Assembly: GCF_000143415.4 (NCBI RefSeq)
Contig: NW_003314307.1
Location: 1,423,002 to 1,487,001, forward strand
Origin: Selaginella moellendorffii
Taxonomy: Eukaryota; Streptophyta; Lycopodiopsida; Selaginellales; Selaginellaceae
Direction of reading: 5' to 3'
Length of the DNA stretch: 64,000 nucleotides
Shown here: positions 11,358 to 22,454 of the stretch, one piece after another
Layout: each line of letters opens with the position of its first letter
Numbering within the stretch: position 1 is the stretch's first letter
Translations under genes and position numbers: made by a program
The notes under the pieces: generated by a model
Database searches by the model: none
The model's input: only the letters and a program-made list of their open reading frames with translations
What the model was told of the DNA's origin: nothing

Positions 11358-14249
11358 CTCCTCAACATATCCATAAGCTAAATTTCGTAATGCCGAAGCT
11401 AACGAAGAGCATGTCTACATCAATCCAAAAGCTAAGCATAACAAAATTATGCTCAACAAGTGATCACTAAACGATCCTTCATGAATCCATCTACAGCAAG
11501 ACGTAACTCACTTTATAATATTATCGATCACTAACTCTTCCTCTCATAAAGCTAGCGTAGTTCACGATTGAATCACTTTTCAAAGAAAATCCAAAGCTCA
11601 ACCTCTACTAAAAAATCTCGTCTAGAACACAACTAACTCAACTTGCCACTCAGTTCATTTGAACATTAACACAGTTGCTAACTAGCAAATGCATAAATGC
11701 CAATAACACAAAGCTAAAGCCAAATCATCAACACTATTTTCATCAAGACTAATGAAACTCAATATTAATCCTTGGAAGGATATCTCATTTCACTCGAATC
11801 TCAATATCAACAATGTTAACGACAAGGCATCACTTCAATGCCATCAACACTAGGACAAAGCTAGAAGAAAACAAGAGTGAATCACCACCCAAAGCTCTCT
11901 AGCAACCAAGCTAACCAAAGTCAAAGATACTTTAGCCAGTATCCGAGACTAATCCTCTAACAATACTCAGTTTCAGATAACATGTCATCAAGGAGTGATT
12001 CACCATCCAAGACTCAATGAAATCCAACACGATGAACTAAATGTAACCAAATGATATCAACAGAGGTAGAGTCGATATGTCAACATGGAAAACCCATGCA
12101 AGCCACGACACGATCCTCTGCAACACCACCAGGTAAAGCAAGCCCATCACTGCTAAATCATCACCAAGCAAAGCAAGTGTCAACAGTCCTTGACAAAGTC
12201 TACAAGTAATCACTAGTCGCAAAGCAACTAACAATCACTCCTCAACTTGCCTTCACAAGACCCAAACACCAACTCTTGTCATCAAGTTATATTCTTGTCC
12301 AACATGAATGTGATACCCTAGGTATGAGATAAAATTTCATAGACAAGCACAAACTAAATGACCACTCGAATCCAACTCAACTGCAATAAGTTCACTAAAA
12401 CATTTAGCCACTAGCTCTGAGCATGCCTTGAAGAGGCTAGCTATGCGATCAACACTCAGTTGAAACTAAAGTGAAGACCATGAAATGGACTTATATCGGT
12501 ACACAACTTCCTCATAGACAAAGCTATAGTATGGGTACTAACATTTCAACCTCAAACAACTAAGTTGGACATCACCATCCTCAGCCAAGGTGCAGGGCTA
12601 CCAAGACTAAGTCAAGATCAGTGAGAGTTCACTACTCTTATAGAGTCTCAATGCAAAGTGCAACCTGCCACCGAGCATAACGCTACAAAAGAAAGGCACA
12701 AGGGTCACCCTTCTTAGAAAAGTGCAACGACCACTTTTCTACACCAACTCCAGACTCTATCCAACTCAATTGCCTTAGCCCCAAAAAGTCAGCATCCCTT
12801 TCGGGCCGCATCATACAAACTATCTAGGTTTAAGCCAACCGAAGTTAACTCCAACCTCTTCACTAGTTTGTACTGGCTTACAAAAACGGAATGGTTTTCG
12901 GGCAAAGTGATTAACAGATCAGTCATTGGAAAAGCCTAAGAAAATTTGTGGAAAATTTTCCATTCTAGAGAAAGAATGACTCTCAATCCATCACTACTAG
13001 CAGGTAGGTAGTGAAGCTAGTCTGCCTGCACGAAGTAGCATTAAGGTATCTTTAACTGGATTCTTGGTGATGGTCCATTATGCCACTTTGGGGTTGATCA
13101 TCATTTACCCAAGCAACTTCGTAAATACTTTGCTCATTATTACATGGATATGATATAAATCACAATGACTTGATCATCAATCAAGCAACACTATGAGCAA
13201 TGCCCATGTCACTACTGCAAAGGTTTATGTGAATATCAAGTGCCAACTCGATTCGACAAAATGCAACATAAATGCCATACCCTATCAATAGAGATTTACA
13301 ACACCTAGCACCACTAACTTTTGTTCACGACACAAACAAGCTCATGCCACTCTCTTTCCGACCAAACTCAACACTAATCCAACACCAAGCTACTCAAGGA
13401 GCAATAGCAAGGTTCCCCGGTAAAGAATTGAGCATTGCAACCCAAGTCTTCTAATAGCAAGCCTAGACAAAATAGTATAGCACTTCACCGCTATCCATCC
13501 CACAACTCACCATTGTAAGACCACCATCTCTAACATGCATCAAGATAAGGACTATTGATTGCATGATGTGAACACAAGCAATGAGTTAACACCTCGTTGC
13601 AGATCATCTCTCCAATAAGAGAAAATGATTTACGTATTTGATCCTCCGTCCCCGATGACTCTCTTTTCGGTCTCATCTTTGACCAAACCTCAAACTTGCT
13701 TTCACACTGCCTTCAGTTCAATCGAAGAAAAGTTTATGAGAGAGCACAGCCATGACTACTTGAACCAATAGACTAATCCCTATAGTCTTGATTGATCCAC
13801 TTATAATCATGCCTAGGAAGGATCCACTAGTGCCGTGCTAAACAGCTACAAACTAGCCTATTTGCCACTCATAGCAAACCCAGGGAGGTTTGCTTTCACC
13901 CATGGTACAAGGAATAACTCATGGAACCACTGGAACCACTCATGGAACCACCAATAGGCTAACATTAATCTTGCCAACTTAAAGTGTAACTTCAAGTTGC
14001 TAATGTGCCTCACTTACAAGCCCAAGCGAAAACTCGTGTTAATGGAACAACTTATATCCAACTTATAAGCCCAAGTGCAAGCTCATATAATACGGTACAA
14101 AACGGTAACCAAATCCATACCCAAGGAATGATTGTGAAGTCTTAGCATCCAAACGTGTACCCACTCAGATCATCGTTTTCATCTCTGCGTATGCAACGAG
14201 ACTAGTTGCCCAATCTCATTGAATAGTACTCGCTGAGACTCATCCTCTG
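11358..14249 (-). mobile_element. Internal DNA of LARD copy A (no coding)
   Basis: 2.9 kb without a convincing gene. It aligns in reverse with 30505-33940 of LARD copy B. One 60-codon frame at 13272-13454 (+) is also open in copy B (31284-31469, -), which may only reflect DNA similarity. The remainder is AT-rich and low in open frames. Confidence 0.7.
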
Positions 14250-15373
14250 TAGTGCACGTGGTTTTGACCCTTTATCTTATAGTGATTTACCATAGGATAA
14301 CACCACAAAGTGGAACCTAAACCCTCTTTGTGCCACGTGACAGATGCCACGTGTCACATACCATGTGTCCAAAGGAATGTGGTGCAAAACTCGAGGTTCA
14401 GAGCCTTGGGCCACTGAACAAAGGAACGGTGCCAAACTCCCAAGCGTGAAGCCAAGGAGTGATGGAACCAGATCATGGAGCAACTCCCGAGCATATAGCC
14501 CAATAAGAGCCCGGAGCGACTTGGAATAGTCCTGGAGCAACCAGCATTTCAATGCCAGGACCAGCACGCAAAACGGAGCCAAATGGAGTTTGGCGCTATT
14601 TCGGCATAGCGGTGGCCTAACGTGAGGATATGGGTACTCCACCAGCTAGCATGGAATGGAACTTGGGCTTGGACCCAAGCCGGACGTAGAACAAGGACAA
14701 GCACGCAAGCAGGAATTAGACTATGCCTCAAGTTGATTGGCCATGCCCGACCTACCCACTATCCCTAGGAACCCCCCACAGCCCCCTCCCCCCCCCCCCC
14801 GTGAGGAACACATGCTTTGGGCTTTCACCCCAAGCCTCCTTTAATATCAGGAGTTAGTCTCTGGGACAAGCTTGAAACTTACTAAATATGGAATGGTGCT
14901 AGATTGCGAATTTGGACACGAGACGAACACCATTATGTTCAGGATAATCTCTACATTCCGTAGATATGCCAAATGAGCAAATCTGGACACTTTCCATAAA
15001 TAGCATTTGGGACCAAAATGAGACTAACACAAAGGCCATGATAGTGAGGGCGTTTGGCAGACACGGTAAGTTATCATCTAGCAATATTGAAGGACCAAGT
15101 TCAATGTCACGGGGGTTCCCAACACTAGCAAATGCAAGTCAATGAATGAGTTTCTCTAACCAGGTCAAGTATGCTTGACTAATAGCACTTAGGAATTCCG
15201 TCCTTATGCCCATCTGGTCAAGTGCACACGCGAGGACCAGTTTCTCAACTAGCTTAGGTGGAGACTGATAACGGGTCCAGCAATACCGACCTTCTGCCAT
15301 CGTGGCAGTAAGGTAAGAGTGTCCGTAAGGACTAATCGACAAGTAATTTTCAATACCTGAAGTCACATTCGTT
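14250..15373 (-). repeat. 5' LTR of LARD copy A
   Basis: A reverse-orientation LTR matches 1-1032 and the partial LTR at 29875-30504. Its outer end lacks the first few bases (AACGAATGTGAC instead of TGTCACGAATGTGAC). The flanking GATTAGAACACAAAAGTAT at 15379 is itself LARD internal sequence, as at 1643, so the end has been rearranged. The inner end lacks the PBS. The box (reverse) is at 14813-14829, next to a C run. Confidence 0.78.
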
Positions 15374-15790
15374 AAAGATTAGAACACAAAAGTATAAAGA
15401 AAAAGTAGACTATCTTTAACACTTCGTGTGTATAGTGAAATATTTAGACATAGGGTAGTTACTGTCAATTGGTCATATCACCTGTCTCTTTCTTAATGTT
15501 TTTTATTTTGTTTTAAATGGCATGACCGTGTAAACAACTCTAACTACCCATTTACAGTAATCTATCTAAACCTTACTAATGGGTTTGGTTCTCTCTATAT
15601 TATTTGCAAGTAGGGGCATATCATCTTTTGTAACCTGGGTGACACCATGGTGGCTAACTTTATTAGTCATTTCCTTGTTGATGACAATTGGAAAGTGTTT
15701 GAGTTCTAGTGCATTTGCATTAAACAAAAAAATTGCATTTTAACTCATATAAGTCTGATGCACTTCTCCCAAAGTGTACCAGTGTTGAAC
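15374..15790 (+). mobile_element. Fragment of LARD/chromovirus 3' UTR
   Basis: Plus-orientation similarity to 34950-35370 and 9930-10330: the GCACTTCGTGTGTATGTTGAAAT-like start, the GTGTAAACAACTCTAACT phrase, and the TAACTCATATAAG... CTTCTCCCAAAGTG end. Several gaps are present. It lies tail-to-head against the reversed LTR, so it is an independent fragment or an inversion product. Confidence 0.65.
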
Positions 15791-15887
15791 TTCTCCTTGC
15801 ATCACAAACTTGTACTCTGTCTTCCTTCCGGACTAACAATCACCTGCAGTGCAAGGATATGTAACACTCGCTGCTTGTTTACCCACG

Positions 15888-16640
15888 CTAGCACGCCATC
15901 GACATACTTGAACGAGTACTTCCTAGGCAACATGTATCTTCCTGCTTCCATTGATATGGCCTGATCACTGCTGGTTCACCCTTTAAAGCCTCCAGCTTGA
16001 ACACTTCGATTTGTTCCCCTTGGAAGTTCAACCCGATAGCCTCTCCGACAAAACCCTCGCAAGCCCACCCGACTTCCGGCCAAATCACGTTGGCTTTCTT
16101 GAGTTTGTGCAGAAGGTTGTTCTTGAACTCTAGTGAGCGATAGACTGTGCCCTTCAAGCGCTCTAAAGCCGCTTCTCCATGTACTGCATGGAGATAGTTG
16201 GTGCAAAAAGATCCATTGTGAACATGGCCCTTGAACACAGATGCAGGATCTCTAAGCTTCTCTACCTCCCCTGCGTACCTGTTCTTGATGTAGTCTCGGA
16301 TGGATTCAAAGGGCTCAGCTGCCCTGAAGTTAAGCAGGACCATTTCCACTCTCTCTTTTCGTCCAGGTACTTCTCTGGGCTTTCCCTGTAGATTTCATTT
16401 CCCATACCCGGATCCAGCATAGGAATGCCCAAACGTCTCTTCTTGCTGAAGAATGTCTGTGTGATGCCTTCAACGTATCCTTTACAAGCTTTGTCTAGGA
16501 AGAACAGGGACATCGGGTGCTTGCCATCATAAAGCATAACATCCGCCTTGACAGTGTAAGCCAGAAGCTCCCAAGGGGCAGAGCTGATTATTGTGTAAGC
16601 TCCAGGTTGAGGAAGAAATTGTGAAACTGGATGCATCAAA
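15888..16640 (-). pseudogene. Unrecognised broken gene fragment
   Basis: Two long minus-strand frames look like real protein. 16639-16262 includes the phrases LAYTVKADVMLYDGKHP and DKACKGYVEGITQTFF. 16349-15888 includes EPFESIRDYIKNRYAGEVEK and VHGEAALERLKGTVYRSLEF. They join only through a +1 shift near 16345, in a short GA run. A second shift near 15960 would lead into a third good frame containing EAGRYMLPRKYSFKYVDGVLAWVNK. I do not recognise the family. The shifts suggest a pseudogene or sequencing indels. It overlaps the 5' side of the plus-strand PB1 gene and may be what truncated it. Confidence 0.45.
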
Positions 16641-16710
16641 CTCCGTTACCACAGCATTCAGGTAACAAAAACCGCGATCTTCTCTGTATATAATCGTTAT
16701 ATGGTTGCAG

Positions 16711-17379
16711 CGACGTCTCTGCAAACTTGACATCCGAGTTGATTGCCGTGAAAACTGTCTACCCGTCCCTGTGGCTCGCAAATTTCTTCTCCTTCAAGGT
16801 AGAAGACCCGAAAGGCTGTGTCCATCGCTTCACTTGCGGTACCTTGGTCTATCCGCGTCATCATCGTCACTATCAGTGTCACGCAGGGACACAAAGCCTT
16901 GAAGAGGTCCTTGCAACAGTTTCGGTCCGGATTGGCTGCGAGGACGACAGCCTCCAACTCTTGGTAAATCCGGTGGTAGCGTCGAGTCCATTGATTTGAT
17001 ATATCCAGGTTGACATGGGCAGTACAAAGACGATGAGGGCGACTTGATACTTTTGTCCAGCGACAACGACTTGGCGCTGGCCGTGGCCTCCGCAAAAGCT
17101 TACGGAATGAAGGTACAGTATAGCTCGAGTTTTCAAAGATAAACACACTCGCTTTCTTTCACTCGCCTCTCGCAGGTATTGAGGCTTTACGTCGACTGCC
17201 CACACACGGCGGGCAAGCTGTGCAGATGGAAATCGCTTCGCAGGACGGTGATTGCATCCATTCTGGTGATCGTTGGCCTTGGCTTCCTCATCCATGCAAG
17301 ACAGACTGGCAACGAGCCATGGAAGCTCGCCTGGAACCGGGTTCTCAGCTTTAGGCAGCGGCAAGAAGAAGATCTGTGA
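16711..17379 (+). pseudogene. C-terminal part of a CBS-CBS-PB1 (CBSCBSPB-type) membrane protein
   Basis: Four exons join in frame: 16711-16838, 16887-16963, 17023-17112 and 17176-17379, with GT-AG introns of 48-63 bp. They encode a PB1 domain (phrases FKVEDPKGCVHRFTCG, QSLEEVLATV, YKDDEGDLILLSSDNDLALA) followed by LRLYVDC and a single C-terminal membrane segment (VIASILVIVGLGFLI). This order is that of plant CBSCBSPB proteins (established for the family). The two N-terminal CBS pairs, normally about 300 residues before PB1, are not found. One further upstream exon is possible at about 16612-16663, but beyond it the DNA reads as an unrelated minus-strand protein. I call it a 5'-truncated gene. 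An unrecognised divergent N-terminus is the alternative. Confidence 0.6.
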
Positions 17380-17576
17380 CATCACTTGATGCTATAACAA
17401 CCGTATCTCCTTCTTTGACGATGTTACTACCTGGTTTAAATCCCAAAAGCTTCGTTGACAAAACAGTAGCTCAAGCTGACCTCTGGCTTCTCCAGCGTAA
17501 ACGATCAGAATACCATAGCAAAGTCGGGCACTTGTTGTGATTCAAAGCTCACTTCTATGGCGGCACAAAGCGAACA

Positions 17577-19704
17577 TCAGTACTCATGTTGCTTTCCAAC
17601 TCGTTGCTCTCGAAAGTGACGAAGTAGCGCCAGTGCCTAGACACATTTCCGTATCAAAAAATCCCTCTGTGAGCGTAGAAAGAAAGATGAAGTACCTTAT
17701 CTTTGCCTCGTGGTGTGCCCGCGAGAGATAACGCATGCAACGGTGGCACCGCGCCTTCCTGCAACACCATTGCTCGGTGCTTGCTACTGTTGATGCAGAG
17801 ATGGAGCAGAGCAGCCGCGGCATTCTCTTGTCCTCGCAGGGAGCCCGTCTCCACCACCTGGACCAGCGCGATGATGCCTCCTTCCTCGGCGATGGACACT
17901 CTCCCTTCTGGCACAGTTGACAGATTCGCCAGTATGGCAACCGCTTTGTCCACCATGCCCGTCGCAGCTTGCGAGGCCAGCTCCACCAGCGGCCTGATAG
18001 CTCCAGCTCTGACCATCCTCGGCTTGTTGTCGTGAGAGGTTGAGAGGTTGAAGAGCGCCGTTGCTGCGTCCTTCTTGCCACCGGGGCTGCCGCTTGCCAG
18101 CAGTTCCACCAGAGGAGATATCGCACCCGCGGCACCAATCACTTCCTTGTTGTTGTCCACCACGGAAAGGTTGAAGAGCGTAGCGGCAGCGTTCTCCACT
18201 GCTGCGCTGCTTCCCGCTTTCAACACCCTCACCAGTGGATCGATGGCACCCGCCCGGGAGATCTCCGCCTTGTTGTTGTCGTTGATGGAGAGGTTCAAGA
18301 GAGCTGTCACGGCGATTTCCTGGGTTTGCTCGTCACCATCGTCTAATAACGCGATCAGAGGCCTCACGGCACCGGCCTCGACAACCAATATCCTGCTCTG
18401 TATGTCGTCTTTAGCCAGCAGGCGTAGCTCTGCCGCCGCGTACTTGCGAGCTCCAGCAAACGGAGAGCTCAAATCAGTCACCAAGTTCGTAATGAGTTGC
18501 TCGAAAGCCTGCGACGTCTTACCACTTCTTGTCACCCTGTCCTGAAAGCTGTTATGCCGTCTGTCGAGCTCCAGTAAGGAATGAAAGCGAGAAGCTCGCC
18601 CCAGGGACTTGGTTTGCCTGTAGTAGCGGCCACTGGCCGCGTTCCTTGCACAGCCCACATTTTTCTCAAGAGCAGCAGCCTCAGGAGTAGTTGGAGCAAC
18701 GTTGTTTGCTTCACACCAGCTTGTGATGAGCGCCTTGACCGTATAGTTTGGTATCAAGTTGTCATGCGGCAAAGGTTGGCGTGTCTTTGGACACGAAAAG
18801 TTTCCCTGCTCCAGCCACCTCTGGATATAAGCTCTCTCGTATGTCTGCCCCGAGGCCACAATCACCGGATCCACCATCAGCTCCAAAGAAAGGGGACACC
18901 TGAAATTTGCTGGGATAGGCACACCCCAAGCCTTGTCATCGTCGTCTATTTCGCTCAGCAGTTGAGTGAAGAGCAACAAGACGTCCTGTATCTCGGCCTT
19001 TTGGTCCTCCGAGGCAGCATTCTCCCCCTCTCTCTGCAAAGCTTCCAGTTCCTTCCCTAGGCTATTGTTGCATCTGATGCCCACCTTGCTTGCAATGCTC
19101 TGGAGCTTGTTTCTCCCAGCGGCTTTCCCATGTCTATGTTGCAAGAGCATTGTGTCGATTTCCTCGGCTAGCCTGCCATCGGACACGTCTACAAAGTAGC
19201 TACTATTTCCACCAGCCTGCAAGACTGTCGTTTCGTTAAGGAGTGTTACCATCTGTAAAGAATGTGAGAGGTGCTTGCCTTGTGAGGAAAATTCTTCAAG
19301 GCGTGCTCGATTTGCAGCGTCACATCCTTAAATCTTGTAGTCAAGAGCTGGCAACGCCATACCTGGAAGGAAATCTCGGTACTAAGCTAACTTTTCAAGG
19401 CTTTCACTAGTAAGCTTACCTTGTATATCTTGCTTCCCGACATGTCCAACAAGACCTTAGCTCCTTGAAGCGCATTTTCAAGAGATCCAGCCCTTTCTCC
19501 TGCGATCGCAGATGAATCCCCCTCAGCCAGCACTGGCGCTACGGACTTGAGATACACTAGAAGCTGCAGCTGATGCGAGGATAGCGAGTCCCTGCCAGAA
19601 GAAGCAGTAGAAGAGCCGCTGTCGCCGCCATGTTCGCAGCCAGCTATCAAACCCCGTAGCACGCCAGAAATTCGGGCGTGCGCAGTGCCACGATTCGCCT
19701 CCAT
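17577..19704 (-). CDS. U-box/armadillo-repeat E3 ubiquitin ligase (PUB13/14-like)
   Basis: Predicted 649-residue protein from four exons, all multiples of three: 19704-19420, 19362-19279, 19216-17696 and 17636-17577. The N-terminal helical domain (phrases YLKSVAPVLAEGD and VWRCQLLTTRFKDV) resembles the UND/U-box N-terminal domain. The U-box starts near residue 230 (IPANFRCPLSLELMVDPV, SGQTYERAYIQRWL). ARM repeats fill the C-terminal half (repeated TALLNLS / NNKAEI motifs), ending LLRHFREQRVGK. Role by family: transfers ubiquitin from E2 to substrates, often receptor kinases, at membrane or cytosol. Oddity: intron 2 begins GC (AAG|GCAAGC) and must run 62 bp to the acceptor at 19217. Reading on without splicing meets a stop. 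Start chosen as the first ATG of the N-terminal exon. Shuffled pieces of this gene lie at 21480-21902. Confidence 0.9.
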
Positions 19705-21479
19705 TCCCGAAATATCCGAAGTATTTCTTTCCCGCGCTCACCACCTGGACTATAGGGAAGTTGTGTGGAGGAGCATTCTCACTCCATACCCACTCACCCT
19801 GGGAAGGCCGATCGAGGCGAGGGGATCCATTGGCGGCGATGCAAACCCTACTGCTAGCGCTGTGCTCCGCTGTGGAGCTGCCGAGGGCGGCAATTCGTAT
19901 AAAATAACAAACGTACAAAAAACAACACGATTCTTTGTGCTTAAGAAAAGAATCTCATTTAAAAAAGCTATAATATGAATAATTGGTTTGCTTAAGCAAA
20001 CCTGTGGTGGTAGTGGATATACCTAAAATATTCTTGAATTTTGGGATATTTTACCATCTAACGATTGTTATTTATTTAGATTAATTTTTTTATTTTTTAT
20101 TTATAATAATTTTATAATTTATAAAAATTAAATACTTATTATATTTTATTTTTCTGTGAAGGAATATTTTAAAAGTCTTAATAGTTGTTGTGTTTATAAA
20201 TTATAAACATGCATTTGATCATTTGGATTAATAAATTGTAAACTAGATAGACAACAGGAATAATTGCTTTGATAATATATAGGCAGAAAGAAATGAGTTT
20301 ATGATTGCTTTGATCTACTAATTATCATGGATGGATTGCTCACTACCAACAAAGGAACTAGAAGAAAGCATTATATTTTGTAATGAGATAGAATTTATTT
20401 ATGAAGAGATGGGTTTGAGCTTGCTCAACTTAAAAGTGAGTGAGTAAACACAAAATGTGATTTAAAAATAAAAATTTGAAGTTTTCTTCATTCTTTTGTA
20501 AATCCTATGGCAACTGATTTGTGGCACCAAGGTTCGCAGCAACCAAACCTTGCCTTGTAAAACTTCAATTGTACTTTTTGCTACATAATAAGAATCTGGC
20601 TGGTTGATGAATTATTATGTCACAATTTTATGACTTTGAAATAATGAAAAATATCACCAAGTTGTTGACAAGTCTAAGAATTTGGAGCATGATAAACAAC
20701 TTCTGGAAGAGGAAACTTAATCTCACTTGAGGCTCAAAGCAAAATATTGATTATATATCAAAACCACAGCATAACTATTTTATGCGTTGCACTTACAATT
20801 GGCAATAGCTTCTAGCGTCATAATGGATTAGGGTGCCATTTTGGTTTACCCTAAATTGAGCACACAGCAATGCCACAGTTCGACAATTCTTTGTCTTGTC
20901 ATCATAGACAATGTTAAAAGCTTACCACTAACTACAATCTTTGTTCCAAAAGAAGTATAAAATATATCAAACAATTCAATGTACTAGAAATAGAGTACAA
21001 TAAGGACATACTTTTGAGGTAAGAAAGCATTAATACATAGAAAAACCATGACAACTTAATAATTTCTACTTCAACCACGGAAATGGACAATAATGGTAGA
21101 CTCGAGCAAAAAGAAAAAGAAAATAAATTGCTTACATTTTTCCTTTTCTTTTTTCACTTTTTTATAATTTCAATGTTATATCAACACTTCCTTCACGACA
21201 ACTATGTGTGTATCTAAGAAGATATGTAGCTAGAGAACAAAGAAGATTAGAAGGCATGCAACTGTGCATTTCTTCTTTTAACTTTTTTACAATTTCAATG
21301 ACACCTAGTTAATCTCCAGGGCTGCTAGTCTCAAAGTTGCAGTATAAGCAAGATCCAATTATAGTGTCAGTTTACACTTGACAAGCTTGTTGCAGCCATT
21401 ACTGGTCACATTTTGGTAGCATAAATGAATCTTAATTTCATAGATGCATCGTTATCAAGTTAAGAAAATTATGAAGAAT
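19705..21479. other. AT-rich intergenic DNA
   Basis: 19705-19980 is the upstream region of the U-box gene, GC-richer near the gene. The rest is AT-rich with no supported gene. A perfect 18 bp palindrome, GGTTTGCTTAAGCAAACC, lies at 19985-20002. Nothing else is recognisable. Confidence 0.6.
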
Positions 21480-21902
21480 ATGAGAGGTGCTTCTCTTGTA
21501 GAATTTGAAGTGCATTTTCAAGTGATTGAGCCTTTCTCTTGTGATTCCGGATGAATCAGAAGCTGCAGTTGATTCAACAATAGCGAGTGCCTTTCAAAGA
21601 AGCAGTAGAAGATCCATTGTCGCCGCCATGTTTACAAATCAAACCCCGTGGCATACTATAAAAAATTCCATGTGCATGCCATGATTCAGCCGATCAAATG
21701 CACACTTAAGGGGAAGGGAACTCATCTGAAGCATTCAGACTAGAGGCGGTGGCGATGCAACTCATTTTATTACCTTTGGCCTGTCCACCCTATCTACGTA
21801 TAAGTTTTTCTTTTGCTATGTACACCTGGTATAATATCTACTTTATAGTTGCAGGCTAGCTGAGGAAATCAATGTGATGCTCTTGGAACATAGATATGGT
21901 GT
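21480..21902. pseudogene. Scrambled fragments of the U-box gene
   Basis: 21480-21700 (minus sense) matches 19262-19285 and then 19470-19690 of the U-box gene: exon 1 coding DNA, with intron 1 and exon 2 skipped. 21853-21902 matches exon 3 (residue phrase RLAEEIDTMLLQHRHG) but in the opposite, plus orientation. Many substitutions and small gaps are present. A chromovirus fragment abuts at about 21900, so transposon-associated breakage or duplication is likely (inference). Confidence 0.7.
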
Positions 21903-22175
21903 TATTATAACAGACTTCTGCCATGTCCAAATGCTCAACCCAGTTGCATTGGTCCGGTGCGACATAGTACCATAGATAATCCTCAACTTGAGCATTCACA
22001 CATTTGGTTTGCTTATCAGTTTGAGGATGATAAGTTGTACTAAACTTCAACTTGGTACCAAATAACTGGAACAATGTAGTAACACTCTCTCCTACCATCA
22101 TGGCAGTAAGAGAGAGTGTCTACAAAGACGAATAGACAAATATCTTTTGATACCCAAAGTCATATTTGTGACATC
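21900..22175 (-). mobile_element. Chromovirus remnant (LTR start fused to integrase)
   Basis: On the minus strand, 22175-22085 matches the LTR start (TGTCACAAATATGACTTTGG...). Around 22080 it jumps directly into integrase-coding DNA ([16 protein letters not shown], then VEDYLWYYV and AEVCYNNT), matching about 9010-9175 of the intact element. It is thus an internally deleted relative. Its integrase frame runs into the U-box fragment. Confidence 0.75.
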
Positions 22176-22454
22176 AAACACTTGACAAAGTGGTACAATG
22201 TTATAAAATATTGCTTCTTTCACTTCTTATTGCATGTTCTTCAGCTCCATTTCTTATGGGAGATGGTTTTGTTTTAATGGAGGTTGTTGTTATTACTGCT
22301 CATGTTCAAGAACAAGGGCAAAGATAAGGTTGTAGCTGAGATGTCTATTGTTGGGTGTGTGATGAAACTCTTGACATATATTATAGCTGTTGGCATTTTC
22401 TAAATTAGTATTCATTTCTTATGTGGAAGTCCTACCATATTAGGGATGTTGCCA

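Larger units (their letters stand above)
1..15373 (-). mobile_element. LARD-like non-coding LTR retrotransposon, copy A (interrupted)
   Basis: Minus-strand LTR element with LTRs at about 1-1032 (cut by the window edge) and 14250-15373. Its internal DNA is 1033-3727 plus 11358-14249, split by the chromovirus at 3728-11357 and containing a solo LTR at 2430-3588. A purine-rich tract just inside the 3' LTR (1033-1050 read on the minus strand) fits a PPT. The primer-binding site next to the 5' LTR, present in copy B (30505 on), is missing here through a short deletion near 14250. No reading frame longer than about 80 codons is seen in the internal DNA, so the element is non-autonomous. Copy B at 29875-35373 is collinear in opposite orientation. 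The 3' UTR and the second half of the LTR resemble those of the nested chromovirus, which suggests that family as the source of enzymes (inference). Confidence 0.75.

Noticed and set aside
18048-18545. 165-codon plus-strand frame opposite the U-box gene
   Set aside because: Antisense shadow of the repetitive ARM-repeat coding DNA.
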